Source of the DNA: Lactobacillales bacterium
GTDB lineage: Bacteria > Bacillota > Bacilli > Lactobacillales > Streptococcaceae
DNA: 52,134 nt
Direction: 5' to 3'
Assembly (NCBI GenBank): GCA_031288715.1
Contig: JAITQW010000005.1
Coordinates: forward strand, 1 to 52,134
Position numbers and translations under genes: made by a program. Positions 16,527 to 25,588 of this stretch are shown here, in pieces. Below the pieces are notes generated by a model. It saw only the letters and a program-made list of their open reading frames with translations. It searched no databases and had not been told where the DNA came from. The stretch's first letter is position 1; each line of letters opens with the position of its first letter.

Positions 16527-17555
16527 ATGGTATTCAAACAGTTAAGTGAAACAATTGATTTAGTGGAAATAAAGAAGATAGGAGCATTGTCCACAGAGGC
16601 TAAATCAAATAAGAAAAAGCGCGATTTGGAATTAGAAAAAATTATTTCTGGTATTGATGAGAGAATCCTTTTGTTGATTGGACCTTGTTCGGCACATGAT
16701 GAAGAGGCAGTGTTGGAATATACTAAGCGTCTTGCAAAACTTCAAGATGAAGTAGCAGATAAAGTTTTTATGGTGCCACGAGTATATACGAATAAGCCTA
16801 GGACTAATGGAGATGGTTATAAAGGTATGTTGCATCAACCTGATTTGACTTCAGGGTCCAATCTTTTAAATGGAATATCGGCTATTCGCAAACTTCATAG
16901 CCGAGTAATTACTGAAACTGGACTAACAACGGCAGATGAGATGTTATATCCAGAAAATTTAGATTTGGTTGATGATTTAGTTTCTTATATTGCGATAGGA
17001 GCTCGCTCTGTAGAGGATCAACAACATCGCTTTGTAGCTTCTGGTATTGATGTGCCGACGGGATTGAAGAATCCAACAAGCGGAAATCTTACTATTATGT
17101 TTAATGCATTGTATGCTGCTCAACAGAAACAAGAATTTTTGTTTAATTCACAACATGTAGAATCTTCTTCTAATCCGTTGGCACACGTAATTTTGCGTGG
17201 TTCGCTTAATGAATATGGAGATAATCGACCTAATTATTATTACGAAGATTTGTTAAAAACAATTTCCATGTATGAAGGAAATGATTTTAAAAATCCGTTT
17301 ATTGTAGTAGACACAAACCATGATAATTCTGGCAAGAAATATTTGGAACAAATGCGTATTGTTAAGCAAACATTGACTAATCGTCATTGGAGTGAGAAGG
17401 TGGCTCGTTTTGTTCGTGGATTTATGATTGAAAGTTTTTTGGTGGATGGTAGACAAAACTCAGATGGAAAGGTGTTCGGTCAGTCTATTACTGATCCGTG
17501 TCTTGGTTGGGAGAAGACAGAAGAGCTGGTAAATTATATTTATGAGAATGTATAA
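16527..17555 (+). CDS. aroF: DAHP synthase, AroG type, copy 2
   Basis: Second enzyme for the entry step of aromatic amino acid synthesis, 342 residues. Motifs: LLIGPCSAHDEEAV, RVYTNKPRTNGDGYKG, ITETGLTTADEMLYPENL, GARSVEDQQHRFVASG, VDTNHDNSGKKYLEQ, SITDPCLGWEKTEEL. It is collinear with the product of 2672-3712 along the whole length and differs mostly in the N-terminal 40 residues and the middle loop (170-210), parts that usually carry allosteric control. The first copy may therefore answer to a different aromatic amino acid. The ATG at 16527 follows GGGGAAGA; a longer in-frame reading from 16509 has no better site. Confidence 0.93.
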   Translation: MVFKQLSETIDLVEIKKIGALSTEAKSNKKKRDLELEKIISGIDERILLLIGPCSAHDEEAVLEYTKRLAKLQDEVADKVFMVPRVYTNKPRTNGDGYKGMLHQPDLTSGSNLLNGISAIRKLHSRVITETGLTTADEMLYPENLDLVDDLVSYIAIGARSVEDQQHRFVASGIDVPTGLKNPTSGNLTIMFNALYAAQQKQEFLFNSQHVESSSNPLAHVILRGSLNEYGDNRPNYYYEDLLKTISMYEGNDFKNPFIVVDTNHDNSGKKYLEQMRIVKQTLTNRHWSEKVARFVRGFMIESFLVDGRQNSDGKVFGQSITDPCLGWEKTEELVNYIYENV

Positions 17556-17672
17556 ATATAAAACAAAAAATAATTATGATAAATAAATTATTATTTTAAG
17601 CTTGTTTTAAGGTCTATCATTTATTCTTAACATAAAGTTATAAAATATAAAATTTGGAAAGGATAAGATGAT

Positions 17673-18050
17673 ATGACAATGGAAAAGCAAACCAATCAAT
17701 TAGAAATGACTGAGGAGAGAAAGGGAAACAAAATTCATTTATTTTTGAAAAAGATGGATTATAGAATAGGTGTATTTAGTTTACTATTCTTGGTGCTTGG
17801 ATTTATCGGAGGCTCGCACACGGGCAAAGGCCATCATAAAGTCTTTGGTGGACATAAGTTTAATAGAGAGCATTGTATGGAAGCTGGTCGGTCACATTCG
17901 TTTCATGGGGATAAAGGTGGCAAAGAGCATGAACATCCTCATTATAAGAGTAGGAGACATGATTTAAAAAAAGATGGAAGGCCTGATGATGAAAAGTTAG
18001 GTGAAGAAAAAAATTCTGATGAGCCAGTGAAAGAAAAGAAAGTGCAATAA
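17673..18050 (+). CDS. Small His-rich single-pass membrane protein, unknown function
   Basis: I do not recognise this 125-residue protein. It has a charged N-terminal cytoplasmic part (residues 1-30), one TM helix (about 32-48, IGVFSLLFLVLGFIGG), then a hydrophilic tail rich in His, Gly and Lys (HHKVFGGHKF, KEHEHPHYKSRRHD) and a highly charged end. Such tails can bind metal ions, but nothing else here points to metal transport. AAAGGA lies nine bases before the ATG, and a terminator follows at 18076, so it is expressed on its own. Confidence is high that it is a real gene, low for any role. Confidence 0.6.
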   Translation: MTMEKQTNQLEMTEERKGNKIHLFLKKMDYRIGVFSLLFLVLGFIGGSHTGKGHHKVFGGHKFNREHCMEAGRSHSFHGDKGGKEHEHPHYKSRRHDLKKDGRPDDEKLGEEKNSDEPVKEKKVQ

Positions 18051-18075
18051 GATGGTGTTCAGTAAGATATTTTGT

Positions 18076-18114
18076 AATCTCTTTTCCTGTTTGTAACGGG
18101 GAAGGAGATTTTTT
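18076..18114 (+). terminator. Terminator after the His-rich protein gene
   Basis: The stem ATCTCTTTTCC with GGGAAGGAGAT (one or two imperfect pairs) is followed by six T. It lies about 25 bases after the stop codon. The remaining bases up to lexA contain one copy of the motif AACAGGCTCTAA that marks ends of the dispersed repeat family. Confidence 0.75.
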
Positions 18115-18336
18115 ATATAGTGAAACTGTCTCGGAAACGATGATTATGCTGAATTAATCTCTTTTTTTCTTGATATGTTTCAAAGTTTAACAGGCTCTAA
18201 GAGGGTTTATGTAAATTTTTACAATCACGAAAGGTGATGCTTGATACTAGGTCCTTGATTGTATTCTGAATGATAATTCTTAAAACATATTTTAGTGAAA
18301 AGATTTACGATAATATGAATAAAAGAATGTTTGAAT

Positions 18337-18350
18337 CGAACAAATTTTTG
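18337..18350 (+). promoter_or_regulatory. Candidate LexA (SOS) operator
   Basis: CGAACAAATTTTTG fits the Gram-positive SOS box CGAACRNRYGTTYG with one mismatch (T for G at position 10). It lies 46 bases before the lexA start, where an autoregulatory operator is expected. Confidence 0.5.
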
Positions 18351-18395
18351 TGTTAACCTGTATTAGACGATAAATTATTATTAGGAGGAAAAAGA

Positions 18396-19016
18396 ATGAC
18401 TGAAAAGGCAACCCGTCGGATTGATGTTCTTCGTTTTATTTATGAAACTTTGGAAAATAAAAAGTATCCCCCTACTGTTCGTGAGATTGGTGAAGGGGTA
18501 GGATTAGCGTCTACTTCAACTGTTCATGGTCATTTAGAGAGATTAGAGAAGAAAGGATTGCTTCGCAGAGATTCTGATAAGCCACGTGTGTTAGAAGTTA
18601 CCTCTCTGGGTTTGCAAAAATTAGGAGTACAACCGAGCGAAATTCCATTGTTAGGGAAGGTTGCTGCTGGAGAACCGATTTTAGCAGTTGAAGAGGCAAC
18701 AGATTTTTTCCCAATTCCACCAAGATTAAAACGCGAAGAAATTCCTCTTTTCATGTTAACCATTGAGGGAGAATCTATGGTTAATATTGGAATACTCGAT
18801 GGAGATATGATTGTTGTTCGGAAGCAGTCATCAGCTAGTAATGGAGATATCGTTGTAGCAATGACGGAGAAAGATGAGACAACATGTAAGCGTTTTTTTA
18901 GAGAAAATGGACGAATTCGCTTGCAACCAGAAAATGATTTTATGGAACCAATAATCGCTGATCAAGTGTCGATTCTTGGAAAAGTGGTTGGTTTGTATAG
19001 AGATAGTGTCGGATAG
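18396..19016 (+). CDS. lexA: SOS regulator LexA
   Basis: Represses DNA-damage genes and self-cleaves when RecA filaments form. Length 206 residues. The N-terminal winged helix-turn-helix has [20 protein letters not shown]. The linker and cleavage site is in [12 protein letters not shown] (Ala-Gly bond near residue 91), the catalytic Ser in [13 protein letters not shown] and the catalytic Lys in [17 protein letters not shown] precedes the ATG. Downstream are ynzC and tkt, the order also known in Bacillus; the cell-division inhibitor gene yneA, usually adjacent, is not found. Confidence 0.95.
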   Translation: MTEKATRRIDVLRFIYETLENKKYPPTVREIGEGVGLASTSTVHGHLERLEKKGLLRRDSDKPRVLEVTSLGLQKLGVQPSEIPLLGKVAAGEPILAVEEATDFFPIPPRLKREEIPLFMLTIEGESMVNIGILDGDMIVVRKQSSASNGDIVVAMTEKDETTCKRFFRENGRIRLQPENDFMEPIIADQVSILGKVVGLYRDSVG

Positions 19017-19198
19017 ATGAATTTTATTATAAAAGGCATTTAGATATAGAAGATATTCAGAATACCGAAAGTGTGAAAAAGAAAACGTATGTATTAATGT
19101 TTATGAAATTAACATATAAGTGAAATTATATAAAAGTGGCCGCATATCATATTACAAGATGTTTTGTACTTTCGAAGTTTTTTAAGGGTGGGATGACG

Positions 19199-19441
19199 AT
19201 GATTACAGATGAAAAGATTGCACGAATTAATGAGCTGGCATATAAACAAAAAAAAGAGAATTTGACTGATGAAGAGTACGTGGAACAGCATAATCTTCGC
19301 AAAGAGTATCTAGAATCTTTAAAGAGACATTTGCGTCATCACATTGAAGGTGTAAAATTAGTGGATAAAAAAGGAAATGATATAACTCCTGGAAAATTGA
19401 AAGAAATTCAACGAAAAAAGGGACTTCATAACAGAAATTAA
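19199..19441 (+). CDS. ynzC: DUF896 / UPF0291 protein, YnzC-like
   Basis: A small cytoplasmic helical protein of 80 residues. The product starts [19 protein letters not shown], followed by [20 protein letters not shown] and ending with [20 protein letters not shown]. These match the YnzC family, which has a two-helix hairpin and a conserved GNDVTP-like C-terminal motif. Its biochemical function is not established; the Bacillus gene lies in the SOS-controlled lexA neighbourhood. An upstream ATG at 19193 has no space for a ribosome binding site, while AAGGGTGGG is six bases before 19199. tkt follows 19 bases later. Confidence 0.85.
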   Translation: MITDEKIARINELAYKQKKENLTDEEYVEQHNLRKEYLESLKRHLRHHIEGVKLVDKKGNDITPGKLKEIQRKKGLHNRN

Positions 19442-19460
19442 AAATAGGAGGATGAAACAT

Positions 19461-21455
19461 TTGTTTGATACAGTTGATCAATTGGCGGTAAACACAATTA
19501 GAACTTTATCTATGGATATGATTCAGAAGGCAAATTCTGGGCACCCAGGGTTACCTTTAGGTGCATCGCCTATGGCGTATGTTTTGTGGTCTCGTCATTT
19601 AAAAATAAATCCAGCAACCTCAAGAAATTGGACCAATCGAGATCGTTTTGTTCTTTCTGCGGGTCACGGTTCTGCAATGCTATATAGTTTATTACATTTA
19701 TCTGGATTTAAAGTTTCTATGAATGATTTGAAACAGTTTAGACAGTGGAATTCAAAGACGCCTGGGCATCCCGAAGTGAATCATACGGACGGTGTAGAGG
19801 CGACAACAGGACCTTTAGGACAAGGATTTGCGATGGCTGTAGGAATGGCAATGGCAGAAGCGCACTTATCAGCAATTTATAATAAGCCTAATTTTGATAT
19901 TATAAATCACCATACTTATACCTTGGTTGGTGATGGGGATTTAATGGAAGGAGTGTCCGGGGAGGCTGCTTCATTAGCAGGGCATTTGAAGTTGGGGAAA
20001 TTAATCGTTCTTTATGATTCAAATGATATCTCATTGGATGGACCTACTTCAATGTCGTTTACAGAAAACGTAGAGAAACGCTTTTTGGCTTATGGTTGGC
20101 AGTATCTTCTTGTGGAAGATGGGAATGATTTAGAAGCAATTCATCAAGCGATTAATTCTGCAAAAGAAACACAAGATAAACCTACATTAATTGAAGTAAA
20201 AACAGTAATTGGTTTTGGTGCACCAAAACAAGGTACATCAGGTGTTCATGGTGTTCCTCTTGGAGAAGGAGGAATTGCAGCCGCAAAAAAAACTTATGAT
20301 TGGCAATATTCTGAGTTTACAGTTCCTGATGGAGTTATTGATCGATTCAAAGAGAAAATTTTCGATAAAGGAGCAGAAAAAGAAAATTTTTGGAATACTT
20401 TATTTGATGAATATAAAAAGGAATATCCTGAGTTATCCAAGCAATATGAAGAGTCTTGGAATGGTGAATTATCAAAAAATTGGCAAGATTCCCTTCCGAA
20501 ATACGATGTAGGTACAAGTGCTGCTAGTCGTGTGACTTCTAAGGAAACGATTCAAGTGCTTTCTAAGAACTTGCCGAATTTTTTTGGTGGATCTGCTGAC
20601 CTTTCTGCATCGAACAACACAATGGTTGCAGCAGAAAGTGATTTTCAATCTAATAACTATATTGGTCGCAATATTTGGTTTGGTGTGCGTGAATTTGCGA
20701 TGGCTGCAGCGATGAATGGAATTGCGTTGCATGACGGAATATCTGTTTACGGTGGGACATTTTTTGTGTTTTCAAACTATTTATTACCTGCAATTCGTAT
20801 GTCTGCGATTCAGAAGTTACCTGTAACTTATGTGTTGACTCATGATTCGGTTGCTGTAGGAGAAGATGGACCAACGCATGAGCCGATTGAACAGTTGGCA
20901 AGTATACGTTCAATGCCGAATGTACATGTCATTCGCCCAGCGGATGGAAATGAAGTAGTTGCGGCTTGGAAATTAGCGATTACTTCGAAGAGCACGCCGA
21001 CTATTCTTGTTTTAAGTCGTCAAAATTTACCTGTGCTTGAAGGAACGAAAGAGAATGCAAGAGATACAGTTGCTAAGGGAGCTTATGTAATTTCTCCTGC
21101 TAGCAAGGCAGTTCCTGACGGAGTTTTGATTGCAACAGGTTCTGAGGTTTACTTGGCTGTTAAAGCGCAAAAAGTTTTGAGAGAGCAAGGAAAAGACGTG
21201 TTTGTTGTGTCTATGCCGAGCATGGATCTATTTGAAGCGCAATCAGATAATTATAAAGAATCAATTTTTCCTAATGCTGTTCGTAAGCGGATAGCGATTG
21301 AAGCTGCATCAAGCTTTGGCTGGGAGAAATATGTTGGTTTGGATGGGGCAACTGTCACATTGGATCATTTCGGAGCAAGTGCACCAGGAGATGTGATTTT
21401 GGAAAAATTTGGTTTTACAGTTGAAAATATTGTGAAAAAATTTGAGCAATTGTGA
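19461..21455 (+). CDS. tkt: Transketolase
   Basis: A thiamine-diphosphate enzyme of the pentose phosphate pathway that moves two-carbon units between sugar phosphates and supplies erythrose 4-phosphate, a substrate of the DAHP synthases in this window. Length 664 residues. Motifs: [20 protein letters not shown] at the N-terminus, [17 protein letters not shown], ThDP/metal motif GDGDLMEG...YDSND near 150-190, the [17 protein letters not shown] region, and [20 protein letters not shown]. The annotated ATG at 19452 overlaps the AGGAGG site; the TTG at 19461, nine bases after it, gives the [14 protein letters not shown] start typical of the family. Confidence 0.95.
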   Translation: MFDTVDQLAVNTIRTLSMDMIQKANSGHPGLPLGASPMAYVLWSRHLKINPATSRNWTNRDRFVLSAGHGSAMLYSLLHLSGFKVSMNDLKQFRQWNSKTPGHPEVNHTDGVEATTGPLGQGFAMAVGMAMAEAHLSAIYNKPNFDIINHHTYTLVGDGDLMEGVSGEAASLAGHLKLGKLIVLYDSNDISLDGPTSMSFTENVEKRFLAYGWQYLLVEDGNDLEAIHQAINSAKETQDKPTLIEVKTVIGFGAPKQGTSGVHGVPLGEGGIAAAKKTYDWQYSEFTVPDGVIDRFKEKIFDKGAEKENFWNTLFDEYKKEYPELSKQYEESWNGELSKNWQDSLPKYDVGTSAASRVTSKETIQVLSKNLPNFFGGSADLSASNNTMVAAESDFQSNNYIGRNIWFGVREFAMAAAMNGIALHDGISVYGGTFFVFSNYLLPAIRMSAIQKLPVTYVLTHDSVAVGEDGPTHEPIEQLASIRSMPNVHVIRPADGNEVVAAWKLAITSKSTPTILVLSRQNLPVLEGTKENARDTVAKGAYVISPASKAVPDGVLIATGSEVYLAVKAQKVLREQGKDVFVVSMPSMDLFEAQSDNYKESIFPNAVRKRIAIEAASSFGWEKYVGLDGATVTLDHFGASAPGDVILEKFGFTVENIVKKFEQL

Positions 21456-21476
21456 TAAAAATTAGAGGTTTTAGCA

Positions 21477-22112
21477 TTGATAAAAGAATTTTGTGCAGAA
21501 AATTTTACGAATATTCCTAAAGCGATTGCTGCAGGAGTTAATCGAATAGAGTTATGTGATAATTTGTCAGTTGGTGGAACAACGCCTAGTATCGGAGTAC
21601 TGGAGGAAACGATAGCATATGTGCATGAACAAAATGTTTCTGTGATGTGTATGATTCGTCCGCGTGGTGGAAATTTTATTTATAACGATACTGAATTAAA
21701 AATGATGGAAGTGGATATATTAGAAGCTGGTAAGCGTGGTGTAGATGGTATTGTTTTTGGTGCTTTAAATGAAGAAAATTTTCTGGATGAAGAAGGAATA
21801 GAACAGTTGTTAATGGCTGCAGGTGGGTTGCCAGTAACTTTTCATATGGCGTTTGATCAAATTCTTGAAGAAAAACAGTTTGCAGCTATTGATTGGTTGA
21901 TTCAGCATAATGTTACTCGAATTTTAATGCATGGAGGAGATCTTAAGAATCCTATTTTTAATTATTTTGTAAAAATAGAGCGTTTAGTGAATTATGCACA
22001 AGAGAAAATTGCTATTTTGGCTGGTGGTGGTGTTACTTATCAAAATTTTTCTGAAGTAATGAAAATGACAGGTGTCAAAGAAGTACATGGTACGAAGATT
22101 GTGAAATTTTAA
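21477..22112 (+). CDS. cutC: CutC-family protein
   Basis: A 211-residue TIM-barrel protein with family features: EFCAENFTNIPKAIAAGVNR, IELCDNLSVGGTTPS, MIRPRGGNFIYND, GVDGIVFGALN, PVTFHMAFD and ILAGGGVTYQN. CutC was linked to copper homeostasis in E. coli and Enterococcus, but the molecular activity remains unsure. It is slightly short at the C-terminus (stop after VHGTKIVKF) compared with about 240 in other members. TTG start with TTAGAGG upstream, 21 bases after tkt, so probably co-transcribed. A terminator follows. Confidence 0.85.
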   Translation: MIKEFCAENFTNIPKAIAAGVNRIELCDNLSVGGTTPSIGVLEETIAYVHEQNVSVMCMIRPRGGNFIYNDTELKMMEVDILEAGKRGVDGIVFGALNEENFLDEEGIEQLLMAAGGLPVTFHMAFDQILEEKQFAAIDWLIQHNVTRILMHGGDLKNPIFNYFVKIERLVNYAQEKIAILAGGGVTYQNFSEVMKMTGVKEVHGTKIVKF

Positions 22113-22142
22113 AATTTGCTTACTGTTTCTCTTAAAATCTCG

Positions 22143-22164
22143 TTGGCGATTTTGCCAATTTTTT
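22143..22164 (+). terminator. Terminator after tkt-cutC
   Basis: TTGGC (22143-22147) pairs with GCCAA (22154-22158) and is followed by six T. It is a short but canonical stem 30 bases after the cutC stop. Confidence 0.65.
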
Positions 22165-22427
22165 AAGCATGAGGTAAGTAATGGTTGAGATTTTCCCACT
22201 AATAAGTTTTTTAATTCAATATTGAACCTATTCTGTAACTAAGACATATTTTGAATTGCTGCTATTTTTTTCTGATACAAGGAAATAAACGCAGGAATAA
22301 CTGGTTATTGTGAGCATTTTTGACAAAGTATTCAGAAAAAAGATGGGGCGATTCATTGTGAATTTAGTTATAGAACAGATCTATTATAGAAGCTGGAAAA
22401 TGTTTGGAATATATCTTTTTCTAAGAA

Positions 22428-22610
22428 ACCTGTTTCATGATTAAAAATCGTTCACAAAAAACATTGTTAATGCTCTCCCTATAGGTATACTTCTTGGTGC
22501 TGAAAACTGAGAGGTACGTTTTACCTAATTTCTGCACACATTTTACGTGCAATCGTTGAGATAGCTCACAGTTTCGCTATTAGGCAAATCTTTAACGGGC
22601 TCTAACTACT
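22428..22610. repeat. Dispersed intergenic repeat, copy near mpg
   Basis: Contains the modules of the 101-bp array: TGTTTCATGATTAAAAATCG with TTCACAAAAAACATTGTTAA, then GAGAGGTACGTTTTACC, TTCTGCAC, CAATCGTTGAGATAGCTCAC and TTTCGCTATTAGGC, ending with CTTTAACGGGCTCTAAC. Order and orientation match the array at 12691 with extra spacers. It lies against the 3' end of mpg. The rest of 22165-22427 shows no gene. Confidence 0.65.
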
Positions 22611-22612
22611 AG

Positions 22613-23134
22613 CTATTGGATTATAGAGTTTTTAGCAATAAACCTCCATAATTTATTTTGATCTTCTACGCTTGCATAATGAATACCAATCCTGGGAGTT
22701 GCAATATAATCAAATGTTAGGCCATCGTCCTCCAACCAAAGACCATTTTCTTTAATCAGAGACCTATCGTTAAAAGATCGATCAATTTCAAGTGCTTTTG
22801 TTAACTTACCAGGTCCATTATATTTATCTGCTCCTCGAATCAAAACAGCTTGGGGATGATCTTTTGTACCAGTGACGATGTTGAGCAGGTTGTGTATTCC
22901 GTAGCAGAGATAAATATAAGCAATTCCACCTGATTTATACATTACTTGGGTGCGTGGTGTGCAACCTTTGTGGGCGTGACAAGCAGTATCACTTTCACCA
23001 AAATATACTTCTGTCTCTGTAATTCGAAATTTGATGATCTTACCATTGATTTTTCTGCATAATAATTTGCCAATGAGTATAGGAGCAATTTCAATTGCAG
23101 AAGCAGAATAAAATTTTGATGTTAGTATATTCAT
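22613..23134 (-). CDS. mpg: 3-methyladenine DNA glycosylase (AAG/MPG family)
   Basis: Removes alkylated purines from DNA to start base-excision repair. The start MNILTSKFYSASAIEIAPIL gives 173 residues and has AAGGAAGG about six bases upstream; the frame is open 14 codons further without such a site. Family motifs: LIGKLLCRKINGK, ITETEVYFGESDTACHA with the catalytic Glu, MYKSGGIAYIYLCYGIHNLL, and GPGKLTKALEID for DNA binding. The C-terminus is slightly short. It is the only minus-strand gene between lexA and the tRNA-Thr gene. Confidence 0.9.
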   Translation of the reverse strand: MNILTSKFYSASAIEIAPILIGKLLCRKINGKIIKFRITETEVYFGESDTACHAHKGCTPRTQVMYKSGGIAYIYLCYGIHNLLNIVTGTKDHPQAVLIRGADKYNGPGKLTKALEIDRSFNDRSLIKENGLWLEDDGLTFDYIATPRIGIHYASVEDQNKLWRFIAKNSIIQ

Positions 23135-23414
23135 ATATTTTCCTTCCTTTGAAATCCTTTCTGTCAAAAATATCATAAATTTTCTCTCAAAAAAAGAAGC
23201 TTTTTATAAATTGAGAGCAAGTAATGGAAGAATTTTGTGTGAATGAGAATTTTTTCCCAGAAACAAAATGCAGTAATGATTACACATTTAAAAAGAGATA
23301 TTTTGAAGAAAAATCTGTTATAAATAACACTTTCAGTATTTTCATTTAAGTGGAATTACTTAAAAAAAAATGATAAACTTTCACTTGAATGAAAGTAATT
23401 GAGGTGATGGAAAA

Positions 23415-24650
23415 ATGCAATTTGTCACACGAGAGAAGTATTTGGATTTTTTACATTCTTGGAAAGATCATGAAATAATTAAAGTGATTAGTGGAGTGAG
23501 AAGATCGGGGAAATCAACGCTTTTGAGATTATTCAAGAATGAATTGCTGGAAAACGGTGTAGGTGAGGATCAAATTCATTCAATTAATTTTGAGAACAGA
23601 AAATTTCGAGAAATTGAAACATATAAACAATTAGAAGATTATCTTTTTGAACGATTTGTTGAAAACAAAATGAATTATGTTTTTTTAGATGAAATTCAGA
23701 ATATCAAATCTTTTGAAAAAGCTGTGAATGCGCTTTTTGTGGAAAATAATGTAGATGTTTATATTACAGGTTCAAATGCTTATTTTATGAGTGGAGAACT
23801 TGCGACCTTACTTTCTGGAAGATATGTCGAATTGCCAATTTTACCGCTATCATTTAAGGAATTTGTGGCATGGCATAAGCAGTATAATGATGTTAGCGCT
23901 GGATGGAGTTTGCCGATGTTTTACAATGAATATATAAAAAGCTCTTTTCCATACACAATTATTTTGCAAAGCAAAGATGAACGAGATACGTACCTTGATG
24001 GTTTAGTTTCTACTGTATTAATTAAAGATGTTGTTGAACGAAATAAAATCACAGATGTTGGAGCGTTAGAGCGTATTACTGACTTCTTATTTAATGTGAT
24101 TGGCTCGTCTATATCAATTAACAAAGTAAGAAACACCCTTAAAAGTAATGGCTTGCCTTTGTCTGCCGTTACAGTAGACAAATATATCAACTCACTTGAA
24201 AAAGCTCTTTTATTTTACTCGGCACGTCGATTTAACATTCGAGGAAAACGATTGTTGGAACGAGAAGAAAAATTTTATACAGTGGATGTCGGATTAAGAA
24301 ATTTGAGATTGCCTGACTCGCCAGAAGACGCTGGACATGTTCTTGAGAATATTGTGTATTTAGAGCTATTAAGACGTTTTAAGAATGTGTATGTAGGAAA
24401 AATAGATGAATTTGAAGTTGATTTTGTCGCAGTAAATACTAAGCAGGAAATTCAATACTTTCAAGTTGCATTGACGACACTAGATAAGAATATATTAGCA
24501 AGAGAATTACGTTCTCTAAGGAAAATACCTGATGCTTATCCGCGATCTTTATTGACACTTGATGAAATTAATCGTACTGCCAATTATAACGGTATTCAAA
24601 AAATAAATGTACTAGATTGGTTGTTGCAAGACAGCACTAAAGATTACTGA
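23415..24650 (+). CDS. AAA-family ATPase with DUF4143 domain
   Basis: A 411-residue protein. The N-terminal AAA_14 domain has Walker A SGVRRSGKST near residue 26, Walker B YVFLDEIQN near 94 and sensor YITGSNAYFMS. The C-terminal DUF4143 part has the restriction-endonuclease-like core LENIVYLELLRRF...VDFVAVN. This is a widespread family of unknown role, common in accessory regions of bacteria, archaea and phages. Many copies sit alone, as here. GAGGTG precedes the ATG. The stretch before it (23177-23414) shows only promoter-like AT-rich sequence. Confidence 0.85.
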   Translation: MQFVTREKYLDFLHSWKDHEIIKVISGVRRSGKSTLLRLFKNELLENGVGEDQIHSINFENRKFREIETYKQLEDYLFERFVENKMNYVFLDEIQNIKSFEKAVNALFVENNVDVYITGSNAYFMSGELATLLSGRYVELPILPLSFKEFVAWHKQYNDVSAGWSLPMFYNEYIKSSFPYTIILQSKDERDTYLDGLVSTVLIKDVVERNKITDVGALERITDFLFNVIGSSISINKVRNTLKSNGLPLSAVTVDKYINSLEKALLFYSARRFNIRGKRLLEREEKFYTVDVGLRNLRLPDSPEDAGHVLENIVYLELLRRFKNVYVGKIDEFEVDFVAVNTKQEIQYFQVALTTLDKNILARELRSLRKIPDAYPRSLLTLDEINRTANYNGIQKINVLDWLLQDSTKDY

Positions 24651-24729
24651 TATTTTTATATAATAAAAGATGATTGCTGATGGTCTTGCTTAAAGTCAGT
24701 AGAAATTGCAAAATAGGAGAGGACAAATT

Positions 24730-25251
24730 TTGCCAAATCAACCTTTAAATAACATTGTACTATTTGAACCACGAATTCCTGCGAATACAGGAAATATTGT
24801 GCGAACTTGTGCAGCTACAAATACGAAATTGCATTTGATTGAGCCATTAGGTTTTTCAACGGATGATAAGCATTTGAAGCGAGCGGGACTTGATTATTGG
24901 GAGGCGGTAGAAATTGTTTATCATGCGAGTTTAAAAGATTTTTTGCAGACGATTGGAAGTGGAAAATTACATTTAATTACAAAGTTTGCGAATAAAAATT
25001 ATAGCGAAGAAGTTTTTCAGAATGAGTTTGATCATTATTTTTTATTTGGGAAAGAAACGACTGGGTTGCCTGAAGAATTTATGAGAGAAAATGAGAATAG
25101 GTGTTTACATGTACCAATGAATGATGCACATGTCCGTTCGTTGAATTTATCAAATACTGCTGCGATTGTCATTTATGAGGCTTTGCGTCAGCAAAAATTT
25201 CCTAAACTTGAGCTCATTTATCAATATGAACGAGATAAATTGAAGGATTGA
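24730..25251 (+). CDS. trmL: tRNA (cytidine(34)-2'-O)-methyltransferase
   Basis: A SPOUT-class enzyme that methylates the wobble base of tRNA-Leu isoacceptors with S-adenosylmethionine. The product of 173 residues has the knot motifs: [20 protein letters not shown] at the N-terminus, [13 protein letters not shown] near residue 105, and [18 protein letters not shown] near the end. The TTG at 24730 has AGGAGAGG about four to eight bases upstream, and starting here gives the family's usual N-terminus. The following genes (phosphatase relic, recD2) probably belong to the same transcript. Confidence 0.92.
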   Translation: MPNQPLNNIVLFEPRIPANTGNIVRTCAATNTKLHLIEPLGFSTDDKHLKRAGLDYWEAVEIVYHASLKDFLQTIGSGKLHLITKFANKNYSEEVFQNEFDHYFLFGKETTGLPEEFMRENENRCLHVPMNDAHVRSLNLSNTAAIVIYEALRQQKFPKLELIYQYERDKLKD

Positions 25252-25345
25252 TAGAGAAGTAGTGATTGGGCATTGCTAAAGTTTTAAATGAGTTGGGAGG
25301 CTGAAGGTCTTTGTAGCGATGAATAGGAAAGTGAGAAGTTTTTGA

Positions 25346-25528
25346 ATGAAACTCTATTTTATGATACATGGAAAAATTCAGTGGAATTTAGAAAATCAGT
25401 TATAAGACTTTTTTGAAAACTCTTCATTGTTGGCGTCTAGTTTTTCCGAGATTGAAAAATAACACGATCAGTATTTTGAAGACACAGTAAAAAATGCCAA
25501 TGTATTAATTGATGGCGTTGGACAATAA
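25346..25528 (+). pseudogene. Histidine phosphatase (phosphoglycerate mutase-like) relic
   Basis: The frame from the ATG at 25346 reads MKLYFMIHGKIQWNLENQL, stop, DFFENSSLLASSFSEIEK, stop, then HDQYFEDTVKNANVLIDGVG, stop, all in one frame. The first part matches the N-terminus MKLYFVRHGxTxWNLExR of histidine phosphatases, but the catalytic R-H-G has become I-H-G. The S-x-L-L motif follows at the expected distance. With two internal stops, the catalytic Arg lost and only about 60 codons left, the gene is dead. It fills the trmL-recD2 gap. Confidence 0.5.
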
Positions 25529-25588
25529 TTATTTTTTTAAAGTAAAGCATACGATAATTTTATGAAAAGATGGTAGGAGGTTTAGATT

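Noticed and set aside
19017-19198. yneA-like SOS division inhibitor between lexA and ynzC
   Set aside because: The gap is 182 bases with no frame carrying a TM helix and LysM-like part.
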